Below are positions 26,825 through 32,948 of a stretch of 32,948 nt of DNA, one piece after another. The first letter of the stretch is position 1; the number at the start of each line of letters is the position of its first letter. The stretch comes from Sulfurimonas sp. Its GTDB lineage: Bacteria > Campylobacterota > Campylobacteria > Campylobacterales > Sulfurimonadaceae. Made by a program: the position numbers and the translations under genes. Location: contig JAMORZ010000144.1 in the NCBI GenBank assembly GCA_027063295.1, positions 1 through 32,948 of the forward strand, read 5' to 3'. Below the pieces are notes generated by a model that worked only from the letters and a program-made list of their open reading frames with translations, had not been told where the DNA came from and made no database searches.

Positions 26825-27319
26825 TTATTGCAAGAGTGAAATAGATGAGTTTGCCATATCTTTTGCACTCTGAAACGCAGCAACATTTGCCTGGTAGCTT
26901 CTTGTTGCTTCAACTAAATCGGCCATTTCTATCACAGGATTAATATTTGGGTATGCAACATAACCTGAAGCATCAGCATCTGGATGATTTGGTTCATACT
27001 TCATCTTTGGTGCTCTATCATCTCGTGATATTTTATCAACAACTACACTCATTATAGCAGGATTTACCTTACTACCAAATTTGCCTTCATCAAGAGGATC
27101 TTCAAAACCATTGTCATTACTCATAGCACCAAGTGCTTTGTTGTATTCTTCATTAAAATCAATTGCACGAAATACAACCTCTTTGCGACGGTATGGTCCA
27201 CCCTCTTCGGTACGGGTAGTTTGAGCATTTGCGATATTACTTGAGATGGTATTTACCCTAACACGTTGTGCTGAGAGTCCATAACCACTTATGTCAAAAC
27301 TGTTTAAAAAGTTACTCAT
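26825..27319 (-). CDS. flgC: Flagellar basal-body rod protein FlgC
   Basis: Proximal rod protein of about 164 aa. The N-terminal rod signature (SAQRVRVNTISSNIANAQTT) and the C-terminal ATRSYQANVAAFQSAKDM helix are present. Two adjacent ATG codons occur at 27322 and 27319. The AGGGG ribosome site over the flgB stop is better spaced for 27319, so I use that one. It begins about ten bases after flgB. Confidence 0.96.
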   Translation of the reverse strand: MSNFLNSFDISGYGLSAQRVRVNTISSNIANAQTTRTEEGGPYRRKEVVFRAIDFNEEYNKALGAMSNDNGFEDPLDEGKFGSKVNPAIMSVVVDKISRDDRAPKMKYEPNHPDADASGYVAYPNINPVIEMADLVEATRSYQANVAAFQSAKDMANSSISLLQ

Positions 27320-27329
27320 CATTTACCCC

Positions 27330-27761
27330 TTAGTTGAGTTTTTGTGAAGCTTCGATAACACTTCTAAAGATTGCACTATCTTTTTTCTTTGCCATCACAA
27401 TGGCATTGAACATCACTGAGTTTTTACTCATCTCTGTTGTTTCTACATCTATATCTACCGAGTTGCCATCATTTCTTGCCATATGACCATCTCTAAAATA
27501 GAGTGTTGGCTGAGTTGAACTGCACTCACTTTTTGGTGAGAGATGTTTTGCATCAGTTTGAGCCATCTTGAGTTGCCCTTTGTCTTTGTAAAAGATCTCA
27601 GCTTTTTTTGCGGCCAAAGCTTCTTCAAAACGGATATCACGAGGTTGGTACCCTGGAGTGTCTGCGTTTGCGATGTTAGATGCTATCATATCTTGTCTCG
27701 CTGCTCGATAATCAAGTGCTGCAGATGCTAACTCTGCTGAACGTGATACTGCATAACTCAT
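27330..27761 (-). CDS. flgB: Flagellar basal-body rod protein FlgB
   Basis: 143-aa proximal rod protein and first gene of the operon. The N-terminal signature ALDYRAARQDMIASNIANAD TPGYQPRD and a C-terminal helix with EMSKNSVMFNAIV are typical. A GGAG lies seven bases before the ATG. A sigma54 promoter lies about 40 bases upstream. Confidence 0.96.
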   Translation of the reverse strand: MSYAVSRSAELASAALDYRAARQDMIASNIANADTPGYQPRDIRFEEALAAKKAEIFYKDKGQLKMAQTDAKHLSPKSECSSTQPTLYFRDGHMARNDGNSVDIDVETTEMSKNSVMFNAIVMAKKKDSAIFRSVIEASQKLN

Positions 27762-27799
27762 AAAAACTCCTTAGATATCTTCATATAGATGTGAATAAA

Positions 27800-27814
27800 G
27801 CAAAATACATTCCA
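27800..27814 (-). promoter_or_regulatory. Sigma54 (RpoN) promoter of flgB-flgC-fliE-ftsI
   Basis: Read on the minus strand, TGGAATGTATTTTGC carries the GG (-24) and GC (-12) dinucleotides with exactly ten bases between them, followed by TTT. This is close to the RpoN site used by Campylobacter and Helicobacter flagellar genes. The predicted start is near 27788, giving a leader of about 27 bases before flgB. Confidence 0.8.
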
Positions 27815-27931
27815 TAAAAACAAATGTGAAGTAAAAGTGAAAAATTCAGCAAACTTTAAACAAAATCGGCTCATAATCTCACTTAAGGTTACTAGTGTAA
27901 TCCAAATTTTTACAACATAAAAGGAGTTCTT

Positions 27932-28366
27932 ATGAAAAGAGCTGGTTTTACAATGATCGAATTGATCTTCGTTATCGTTATCTTAGGTATTTTAGCAGCA
28001 GTTGCTATTCCAAAACTTGCGGCTACTCGTGATGACGCTAAAATCTCTAAAGGTGCAAGTGAAGTTGCAACAATCGTAGCTGATATTGGTGCTTACTATA
28101 CATCAAAAGGTAAATTTGATGCATTTAGTAAAATGACAAATGTTAAAGTTGATGACAACACAAAAGGTGCAGCTAATAATGATGTTATCAACTATGAGTC
28201 AAAAGATGGTACTGCATGTGTTGAGTTTAAAATTAACAGTGCTGCTGATGGAAATGTAACTGTAACTGTAGATAAAAGTACTGATAAAGTTTGTGCTGGT
28301 ATCTCTGATATCGCAGGTGACTTAAATGGTACACATGTATTTGGTGGTTCATCAGTTAGTTATTAA
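27932..28366 (+). CDS. Type IV pilin-like protein, probable major pilin
   Basis: 144-aa prepilin. A short basic leader MKRAG precedes Phe6, then TMIELIFVIVILGILAAVAI, the class III/type IV N-methylation helix with Glu at +5; cleavage is expected at Gly5-Phe6 by a prepilin peptidase. Cys96 and Cys121 can close a C-terminal D-region loop. It has a strong AAGGAG ribosome site and codon use like the ribosomal genes (ATC, GTT, CGT), suggesting high expression. A CATAAT at 27872-27877 is a possible -10. No assembly ATPase or platform gene is in the window, so pilus and secretion pseudopilin remain alternatives. Confidence 0.88.
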   Translation: MKRAGFTMIELIFVIVILGILAAVAIPKLAATRDDAKISKGASEVATIVADIGAYYTSKGKFDAFSKMTNVKVDDNTKGAANNDVINYESKDGTACVEFKINSAADGNVTVTVDKSTDKVCAGISDIAGDLNGTHVFGGSSVSY

Positions 28367-28384
28367 TTGTAACTTGCTAACTTA

Positions 28385-28407
28385 GGTCATCCTTCTTCTG
28401 GATGACC
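28385..28407 (+). terminator. Hairpin between pilin genes 1 and 2
   Basis: GGTCATCC-TTCTTCT-GGATGACC makes a perfect eight-pair stem 19 bases after the first pilin stop. It is followed by CCAATGAC rather than a U-run, so it more likely protects the first pilin message or limits read-through than fully terminates. Confidence 0.5.
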
Positions 28408-28426
28408 CCAATGACAAAGGTTTGTT

Positions 28427-28882
28427 TTGAAGAAAGCTTTTACTATGATAGAACTTATTTTTGTTATTGTTATTTTGGGTATTTTGGCAGCTGTTGCCAT
28501 CCCAAAACTTGCTGCTACTCGTGATGATGCTAAAATTTCTAGACTCTCAATGAATATTGAAACAGCTATTGCAGAGATTGGTTCTTATGCGGCTTCAAAA
28601 GGGAAGACTGAAAGTGATCTCTCCAAGATGTCTGCTGCCATTGAATATATGGTTCGAGGTGGTGAAGCAGATGTTAGTGAGAATGACAAAGCAAAGATAA
28701 AAGTTGGTGAAAATTCTGATTGTATCACTATTGAAGTGGTTACAAGTGCAGATGGAAATGATAAAAATGTGACTGTTGTAGCAAATGATGATGATGGTGA
28801 TGGTAAATGTAAAACTATACAAACCGTTATAAAAGATCAAAACTACAATATGCAACTAGAAGGAAGTACTGTTACTTACTAA
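28427..28882 (+). CDS. Type IV pilin-like protein, minor copy with TTG start
   Basis: 151-aa prepilin starting at TTG; AAAGG at 28416-28420 is spaced for it, and an in-frame TGA upstream excludes an earlier start. Leader LKKA, then Phe5 and a helix identical to that of the preceding pilin for 34 residues (FTMIELIF to DDAKIS), though 14 of those 34 codons differ synonymously. The rest is divergent. Cys99 and Cys128 flank an acidic stretch NDDDGDG (120-126) that resembles a calcium-binding loop. Ala rather than Gly precedes the cleavage site. Ordinary codon use and the weak start point to a minor pilin or pseudopilin. Confidence 0.86.
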   Translation: MKKAFTMIELIFVIVILGILAAVAIPKLAATRDDAKISRLSMNIETAIAEIGSYAASKGKTESDLSKMSAAIEYMVRGGEADVSENDKAKIKVGENSDCITIEVVTSADGNDKNVTVVANDDDGDGKCKTIQTVIKDQNYNMQLEGSTVTY

Positions 28883-28899
28883 AATTTTCTTCTTAATTG

Positions 28900-28936
28900 G
28901 GAACATGCTGCTTTAGTGTGTTCCTTTCACATTTTC
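28900..28936 (+). terminator. Possible terminator after pilin 2
   Basis: GGAACA pairs with TGTTCC (28919-28924) around a 13-base loop and is followed by TTTCACATTTTCTTC. The stem is short, so confidence is modest; a new promoter follows before the third pilin. Confidence 0.45.
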
Positions 28937-28966
28937 TTCTTCAAACAAAATTAACATACATTACAC

Positions 28967-28972
28967 TATAAT
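28967..28972 (+). promoter_or_regulatory. -10 element before pilin 3
   Basis: TATAAT preceded by ACAC, 33 bases before the ATG of the third pilin-like gene and with no clear -35. AAGGA near 28994-28998 follows in the leader. Confidence 0.6.
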
Positions 28973-29005
28973 ACTTCAAAACTACTACATTGTAAGGAAT
29001 TTGTT

Positions 29006-29452
29006 ATGAGATCTGCTTTTAGTATGATAGAACTTGTTTTTGTAATCGTTATTTTAGGTATTTTGGCTGCAGTGGCTGTCCCAAAACTTGCTGCAACTCG
29101 TACCGATGCACAGATAGCTAAAGGTAGATCTGATATCGCTTCTGTACGTTCTGCTATCATTAATGAACGTCAATCTCGCCTTATTACAGGTGATTCTACT
29201 TTCATTAAAGGAACAAAGATTAATGATGGGGGAGTGTTTGGTGGAGTGTTGACATACCCACTAACTTCAAGTACTGCTGATGGTCATTGGGAAGATGTTG
29301 ATGATAGTAATGATGATAATGCAACTTACAAATTTAGAGCACAAGGTGTAGCAGTGGAGTTTACTTATACACGCTCCAATGGTGTTTTTACTTGTGATGA
29401 GGGTGATGAGAGTACAGATGAGCAAAAGCTTTGTGCAAAACTTATTCACTAA
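29006..29452 (+). CDS. Type II secretion / type IV pilin-like protein 3
   Basis: 148-aa prepilin. Leader MRSA, then Phe5 and SMIELVFVIVILGILAAVAV, with the family Glu at +5. Downstream it shares PKLAATR with the two preceding pilins but then diverges (GRSDIASVRSAIINERQSR), a pattern seen in GspG/GspH-like pseudopilins. Cys130 and Cys143 could form a small C-terminal disulfide loop, and the region before them is rich in Asp and Asn. It has its own promoter and is followed 16 bases later by djlA, so the two are likely cotranscribed. Confidence 0.85.
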   Translation: MRSAFSMIELVFVIVILGILAAVAVPKLAATRTDAQIAKGRSDIASVRSAIINERQSRLITGDSTFIKGTKINDGGVFGGVLTYPLTSSTADGHWEDVDDSNDDNATYKFRAQGVAVEFTYTRSNGVFTCDEGDESTDEQKLCAKLIH

Positions 29453-29468
29453 TGTGGAGTTTTAGATA

Positions 29469-30218
29469 ATGGGTAATCTTCTTCTCTTCTTGCTCTTAGG
29501 TGGTGTTTTTTATTATATTTTTAAGAGCTATAGTCGTTATGAGTCTTACTCAAAAGAGGCTTTTAAAGATTTCTCTATCTCCCATGAGGCACTCAAAAAT
29601 TCAGAACTTGGACTTTTTGTAGCTCTTGTAGCAAAGGTAGCAAAGGCAGATGGAAGAGTCGATGCTCTTGAAGCTGAACTAGTAGGACTAATGTTTGATG
29701 ATATCTCATCGGTTTTTCCTGAACCTGAGAGAACGAAGCAGATCCTCAAAGATATTTTTGCCAAAGAGAAAAACAAAAACAATGTAGCACAAACAGCTCA
29801 AAAACTCTCTCATGCCATTAAAAATAACCCACAAAAAACGCAGCAGTTTATGGGGTTTTTGATCCAACTTGCGTTTGTTGATGGTGAAGTGAGTAGTTCT
29901 GAAGAGGAGGTGCTACAAACAATTGCCCAAGCACTTGCATTTGATCCAAAGCTTTATCATGCTATTTTTGATAGATTTGAGCAGATGATGCAACACCAAA
30001 GCCCAAAAGCTTCACTTGATGATGCTTATGCACTTCTTGGTGTGAGTAAAAATGATGATATGGCAACCATTAAAAAAGCATATAGAAAGCTAATTCGCCA
30101 GTATCATCCAGATATCATCAAGTCACAAGGAAAAAGTGAAGAGTATATGCAAGAAGCAACAGCAAAAACACAAGAGATCAACCAAGCTTATGAGATGATC
30201 AAAGAGGCTAGAAAATAG
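29469..30218 (+). CDS. djlA: DjlA-like membrane co-chaperone (TerB + J domain)
   Basis: 249-aa DnaK co-chaperone. One N-terminal membrane helix (about 3-19, LLLFLLLGGVFYYIF) is followed by a TerB-like helical domain (about 45-165, with AKADGRVDALEAE and AFVDGEVSSSEEE repeats) and a C-terminal J domain (about 184-249) with the DnaK-activating His213-Pro214-Asp215. This is the domain order of E. coli DjlA. GGAG at 29456-29459 is the ribosome site. Its stop codon lies in a hairpin shared with the convergent gpt-like gene. Confidence 0.9.
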   Translation: MGNLLLFLLLGGVFYYIFKSYSRYESYSKEAFKDFSISHEALKNSELGLFVALVAKVAKADGRVDALEAELVGLMFDDISSVFPEPERTKQILKDIFAKEKNKNNVAQTAQKLSHAIKNNPQKTQQFMGFLIQLAFVDGEVSSSEEEVLQTIAQALAFDPKLYHAIFDRFEQMMQHQSPKASLDDAYALLGVSKNDDMATIKKAYRKLIRQYHPDIIKSQGKSEEYMQEATAKTQEINQAYEMIKEARK

Positions 30219-30223
30219 CCTCT
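30203..30223. terminator. Hairpin spanning the stop codons of djlA and the gpt-like gene
   Basis: AGAGGCTA-GAAAA-TAGCCTCT forms an eight-pair stem at the junction of the two convergent genes. The djlA stop (30216-30218) is in its 3' arm and the opposite stop (30224-30222) touches its edge. On the plus strand AGTTTTG follows, so it may act as a weak terminator. Confidence 0.5.
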
Positions 30224-30671
30224 AGTTTTGTGTTGTAAAATCTGATTCCCAAAAAAATTCTATCCACTCTTTTGCTTCGTTGACCCAGTAAGTCGGTTGA
30301 TAACAAGATGTTTTTTTGTAAAAAAGTGTTGCAGATTTAAAAATCACTTCAGGGTGTAACTCCTGAAGTGTTTGCATCACATTTTGCAAAGTCTCTCCAC
30401 TGTCTGCAATATCATCAACAACAAGAACTCTTGAGACACCATCAAAACTACAACTATTACAAATTGTAAACTTTTCACGTTTTGTTGTTTTATCATAAAG
30501 CTCTGTACGTAGACTTTGGAGTTCTCTTAACTCCAAACCCTCAGCCATACAGTGTGCTAATGTTAGCCCCCCACGGGCAACTGCGACGATAGACTCAGGT
30601 TGAAACTCTTGAACCTGTGTTATCAGTTTGTTTGTATCTTGTTGAAAGTTTTTATAATCATAATAAAGCAT
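30222..30671 (-). CDS. Gpt-like purine phosphoribosyltransferase
   Basis: 149-aa type I phosphoribosyltransferase of the xanthine/guanine salvage type. The PRPP-binding motif VLVVDDIADSGET is clear, the strand SIVAVARGGL matches the first catalytic loop, and the C-terminal EWIEFFWE resembles the WIEQPW of E. coli Gpt. It likely transfers ribose phosphate to a purine base, but the exact base cannot be fixed. A TTG at 30686 could add five residues, yet a TATAAT overlies those codons, so ATG 30671 is the sensible start. No ribosome site precedes it; the mRNA may be leaderless. Confidence 0.82.
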   Translation of the reverse strand: MLYYDYKNFQQDTNKLITQVQEFQPESIVAVARGGLTLAHCMAEGLELRELQSLRTELYDKTTKREKFTICNSCSFDGVSRVLVVDDIADSGETLQNVMQTLQELHPEVIFKSATLFYKKTSCYQPTYWVNEAKEWIEFFWESDFTTQN

Positions 30672-30677
30672 AGATGA

Positions 30678-30683
30678 ATTATA
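30678..30683 (-). promoter_or_regulatory. -10 element predicting a leaderless gpt-like mRNA
   Basis: On the minus strand TATAAT is followed by only six bases (TCATCT) before the ATG at 30671. Transcription normally starts about seven bases after the hexamer, so the first base of the mRNA would be the A of the start codon. Confidence 0.6.
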
Positions 30684-30715
30684 CAATAATTAGGTTTTTT
30701 TATTAGAAATTATGG

Positions 30716-30721
30716 TAAAAT
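30716..30721 (+). promoter_or_regulatory. -10 element before the LPP20-like lipoprotein operon
   Basis: TAAAAT preceded by TATGG (extended -10 type), 34 bases before the ATG at 30755. AAAAAAGGA at about 30739-30747 is the ribosome site. No clear -35. Confidence 0.45.
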
Positions 30722-30754
30722 ACTTTCAAATCAATTTAAAAAAAGGATATCCTT

Positions 30755-31339
30755 ATGATCAAAACTTTTACTTCAATAGCAGCTGCTGCATTAATCGCTG
30801 CAACAATGACAGGATGTGGTGGTGCACAACCAGCTCCTCAAAAACAAGAAGAGCCAGATTTCCGTTGTAAACAAGAGGGACAACTTGCACCAAAATGGAC
30901 TTGTGTTCCAATGGTTGAAGGTGCATATGCTGGTGTAGGTATTGCTCAAAGAAACCCAGCTGGTATGGGGATGATGAGAAGAGAAGCTCTTGCAAATGGT
31001 CGTTCAGATCTTGCACAACAAATCAAATCTCAAGTAAAAGATAAAGTAGAAACTTTTACTCGTACTATTGGTGTAGGTGATAGCGCAACAGTAGATAAAG
31101 TTACAACTGCTGTTTCTAAACAAGTTGCAAAAGTAGATCTTTCTGGTTCTAAACCTGTTGATGCTTGGCAAAGTGATGCTGGAACACTTTATCTTTTAGT
31201 TACAGTTCCTGAGTCAACTGTAAATGGTGAAGTAAAAGCGGCTGTGAAGTCTTCACTTAGAAATGAAAATGCACTATGGCAACAATTCCAATCTAAACAA
31301 GCTTTAGAAGGGTTGGAAAAAGAGTTCCCAACTAACTAA
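30755..31339 (+). CDS. LPP20-family outer-membrane lipoprotein
   Basis: 194-aa lipoprotein. The signal peptide ends in MTGC with Cys21 as the lipidated residue, followed by a Gly/Pro/Gln-rich spacer. The mature part resembles the LPP20 family (YAGVGIAQRNPAGMGMMRREALANGRSDLAQQI, LYLLVTVPE) known from Helicobacter and Campylobacter, where members are surface lipoproteins of unclear function. Codon use looks like that of a well-expressed gene. Its stop shares one base with the start of the next lipoprotein gene (TAATG), so the pair is coupled. Confidence 0.85.
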   Translation: MIKTFTSIAAAALIAATMTGCGGAQPAPQKQEEPDFRCKQEGQLAPKWTCVPMVEGAYAGVGIAQRNPAGMGMMRREALANGRSDLAQQIKSQVKDKVETFTRTIGVGDSATVDKVTTAVSKQVAKVDLSGSKPVDAWQSDAGTLYLLVTVPESTVNGEVKAAVKSSLRNENALWQQFQSKQALEGLEKEFPTN

Positions 31340-31746
31340 TGTTAAGATTTCTTTTTAGTTTTAGTATTGTAGTTTCTCTCTTTACAGGTTGTAACTCTTC
31401 ACAGCCTGTACCACATGTTCGCTCTGCACAGCCAGCATGGATATTAAATCCAAATCAAGATGGTAAAATCGGAGCTATCGGTGTTGCAGCAAGAACATAC
31501 GATCAAAAGATCTCTACACAAAGAAAGCTTGCGATTACTCGTGCATTGGATGAGTTGAGTTTACAACAGCAAGTGAAGGTGCACTTGAGTATGACAAAAC
31601 GTGATAAAGTTAGTAATAACTCATCATCGATGAATATGGATACTCAAAGTAATTACAAGTCAAACGCAACTATTACAGCACATATCGCTGATGTTTATAA
31701 AGATAAAACAACAGGTGAACTTTATGTGTGGATGGTGATGGATTAG
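31339..31746 (+). CDS. Second, smaller LPP20-like lipoprotein
   Basis: 135-aa lipoprotein with signal peptide MLRFLFSFSIVVSLFTGC (Cys18). The mature part follows the same plan as its neighbour: PAWILNP, GAIGVAA, then a helix of RKLAITRALDELS type and a final LYVWMVMD strand, so it is probably an ancient paralogue or partner. Paired lipoproteins of this kind also occur in Campylobacter. It starts on the last base of the upstream stop codon. Confidence 0.78.
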   Translation: MLRFLFSFSIVVSLFTGCNSSQPVPHVRSAQPAWILNPNQDGKIGAIGVAARTYDQKISTQRKLAITRALDELSLQQQVKVHLSMTKRDKVSNNSSSMNMDTQSNYKSNATITAHIADVYKDKTTGELYVWMVMD

Positions 31747-31776
31747 ATCTTCCTTTTGGAAGGTCGCCCATTTTTC
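31746..31776 (+). terminator. Terminator after the lipoprotein pair
   Basis: GATCTTCC-TTTT-GGAAGGTC pairs over eight positions (one G-T) and is followed by GCCCATTTTTC. It begins at the last base of the stop codon of the second lipoprotein gene. The short gap before the U-run makes it a moderate candidate. Confidence 0.55.
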
Positions 31777-31801
31777 AATCTCTTTCTCAGTACAAATTCG
31801 T

Positions 31802-31807
31802 TATAAT
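31802..31807 (+). promoter_or_regulatory. -10 element before der
   Basis: TATAAT 37 bases before the der ATG, with no convincing -35. AAGG at 31831-31834 is the ribosome site. Confidence 0.55.
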
Positions 31808-31844
31808 CTCTCAATAAACTTCTTTTATCTAAGGTATATCTACT

Positions 31845-32948
31845 ATGAAAAAAATCGCCATTGTTGGTCGTCCAAATGTTGGAAAAAGCTCTCTGTTTAA
31901 TCGTTTAGTTAAAAAGCGTGATGCTATTACATCTGATCTTGCAGGAACTACACGTGATGTAAAACGCAAAGTTGCAGTGATAAATAACAAAGAAGCACTT
32001 CTGCTTGATACTGGTGGACTTGATAAAGGGTGTGAACTTTTTGACAAGATCAAAGAGATGAGCCTTAAGGCTGCTTATGCTGCTGATATCATCCTCTATA
32101 TGGTAGATGGAAAAGGGATTCCAGAAGATGAGGATAAAAAACTTTTCTATGAGCTTCAAGCAATGGGGAAAGATATCGCTTTGGTTGTTAATAAGATAGA
32201 TAACGACAAGATGAAAGAGAAGTTGTGGGACTATTATGAGTTTGGAACAGGAGATATCTTTGGTATCTCTGTTTCACACAATCGCCATACAGTAGAACTT
32301 TTAGAGTGGATAGCTTCAAAGATCCCCGATAGTGATATCATCAAAGAAGAAAGTGAAGATGATGTGCAAGTAGTAGAGGAAGAGGAGTTTATCGATGATG
32401 ATGAATTTTTTGCAAATATCGATGAAGAGGATGATGAGTTTATTTACTGGGATGAAGATGAGATGGATGGGATCATTGAAGATGATTCTATCTTTGGGAA
32501 CAATGATCGCATCAAAGAGTTTGATGAAGATGATATTAACCACATCAAAATTGCCATCATTGGTCGAACCAATGTAGGAAAAAGCTCCCTTCTTAATGCT
32601 CTTTTGGGTGAAGAGCGAAGTGTAGTAAGTAGTGTTGCGGGAACAACAATTGACCCAATCGATGAGACGATAGAGTATCAAGATAAGCAGATCACTTTTG
32701 TTGATACTGCAGGGCTTCGTCGTCGTGGTCGTATTGTGGGGATAGAGAAGTATGCTTTAATGCGTACAAAAGAGATGCTCAGCAATGCAAATATGGCATT
32801 GATCGTTTTAGATGCGAGTGAGCCGTTTAAAGATCTTGATGAGAAGATAGCAGGGTTGGTGGATTCTAACCGTTTGGCTTCCATTATTGTGTTAAACAAG
32901 TGGGATATAGCAAAACGTGATGAGCATGATAGAATCATCAAAGAGGTG
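31845..32948 (+). CDS. der: Ribosome-assembly GTPase Der/EngA (3' end cut off)
   Basis: Double GTPase needed for 50S assembly; 368 codons are present and the frame runs off the right edge. The first G domain has GRPNVGKSS (8-16), a DTGG motif and NKID. The second begins near residue 235 with GRTNVGKSS (240-248, Thr in place of the usual Pro), then DTAG and NKWD near the end. Between them, about residues 162-234, is a linker of which roughly half is Asp or Glu; E. coli Der has an acidic linker of about half that length. The C-terminal KH-like domain must lie outside the window. Confidence 0.95.
   Translation, partial: MKKIAIVGRPNVGKSSLFNRLVKKRDAITSDLAGTTRDVKRKVAVINNKEALLLDTGGLDKGCELFDKIKEMSLKAAYAADIILYMVDGKGIPEDEDKKLFYELQAMGKDIALVVNKIDNDKMKEKLWDYYEFGTGDIFGISVSHNRHTVELLEWIASKIPDSDIIKEESEDDVQVVEEEEFIDDDEFFANIDEEDDEFIYWDEDEMDGIIEDDSIFGNNDRIKEFDEDDINHIKIAIIGRTNVGKSSLLNALLGEERSVVSSVAGTTIDPIDETIEYQDKQITFVDTAGLRRRGRIVGIEKYALMRTKEMLSNANMALIVLDASEPFKDLDEKIAGLVDSNRLASIIVLNKWDIAKRDEHDRIIKEV

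Noticed and set aside
27947..28540. Direct DNA repeat between pilin genes 1 and 2
   Set aside because: The proteins match over 34 residues, but 14 of the 34 codons differ, so there is no nucleotide repeat suggesting recent duplication.

Overview
This window looks like a chromosomal segment of a free-living Campylobacterota bacterium (former Epsilonproteobacteria), most like the Sulfurimonas/Sulfuricurvum group. The reasons are low G+C, highly biased codon use in translation genes, -10-only promoters, a flgB-flgC-fliE-PBP gene order like that of Campylobacter, LPP20-type lipoproteins, and separate rpoB and rpoC genes (these are fused in Helicobacter and Wolinella). Species cannot be fixed from sequence reading alone. 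No prophage, insertion sequence, integrase or CRISPR array was seen.

Layout. (1) 1-4064: the tail of an unidentified gene, then two directly abutting signalling genes. The first is a CHASE2-type membrane adenylate cyclase. The second is an unusual GAF + HD-GYP + class II phosphodiesterase-like metallo-beta-lactamase fusion. Together they look like a cyclic-nucleotide module that could join cAMP and c-di-GMP turnover. (2) 4074-18101: a long transcription/translation superoperon headed by a perfect consensus sigma70 promoter: tRNA-Thr(TGT), tRNA-Tyr, tRNA-Gly, tRNA-Thr(GGT), tuf, rpmG, tRNA-Trp, secE, nusG, rplK, rplA, rplJ, rplL, rpoB, rpoC. This is the E. coli thrU-tyrU-glyT-thrT-tufB / secE-nusG / rplKAJL-rpoBC order with the same tRNA isoacceptors. 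Several RNA hairpins sit in its spacers (C(UUCG)G loops around rpmG, a leader before rplJ, an attenuator plus a 19-bp stem before rpoB). (3) 18102-21366: the str cluster rpsL-rpsG-fusA, closed by a terminator. (4) 21423-24776: an exported protein of unknown function, convergent bpt and prfB (N-end-rule leucyltransferase and RF2), and divergent panC. (5) 24753-27814: a minus-strand operon flgB-flgC-fliE-ftsI/pbpB behind a good sigma54 promoter; ftsI seems to lack a normal start codon. (6) 27932-30218: three type IV pilin-like genes and a DjlA-like co-chaperone. (7) 30222-32948: a Gpt-like phosphoribosyltransferase on the minus strand with a probable leaderless mRNA, two LPP20-like lipoproteins, and a truncated der/engA whose two GTPase domains are separated by a very acidic linker.

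Most of the window is conserved housekeeping DNA. The items most worth a second look are the cyclase/fusion-phosphodiesterase pair, the tRNA-Thr that ends two bases before the tuf start codon, the ATA (or ATT) start of ftsI, the leaderless gpt-like gene, and the pilin trio with very different expected expression levels. All three convergent gene junctions overlap or nearly touch, so the genome is compact.
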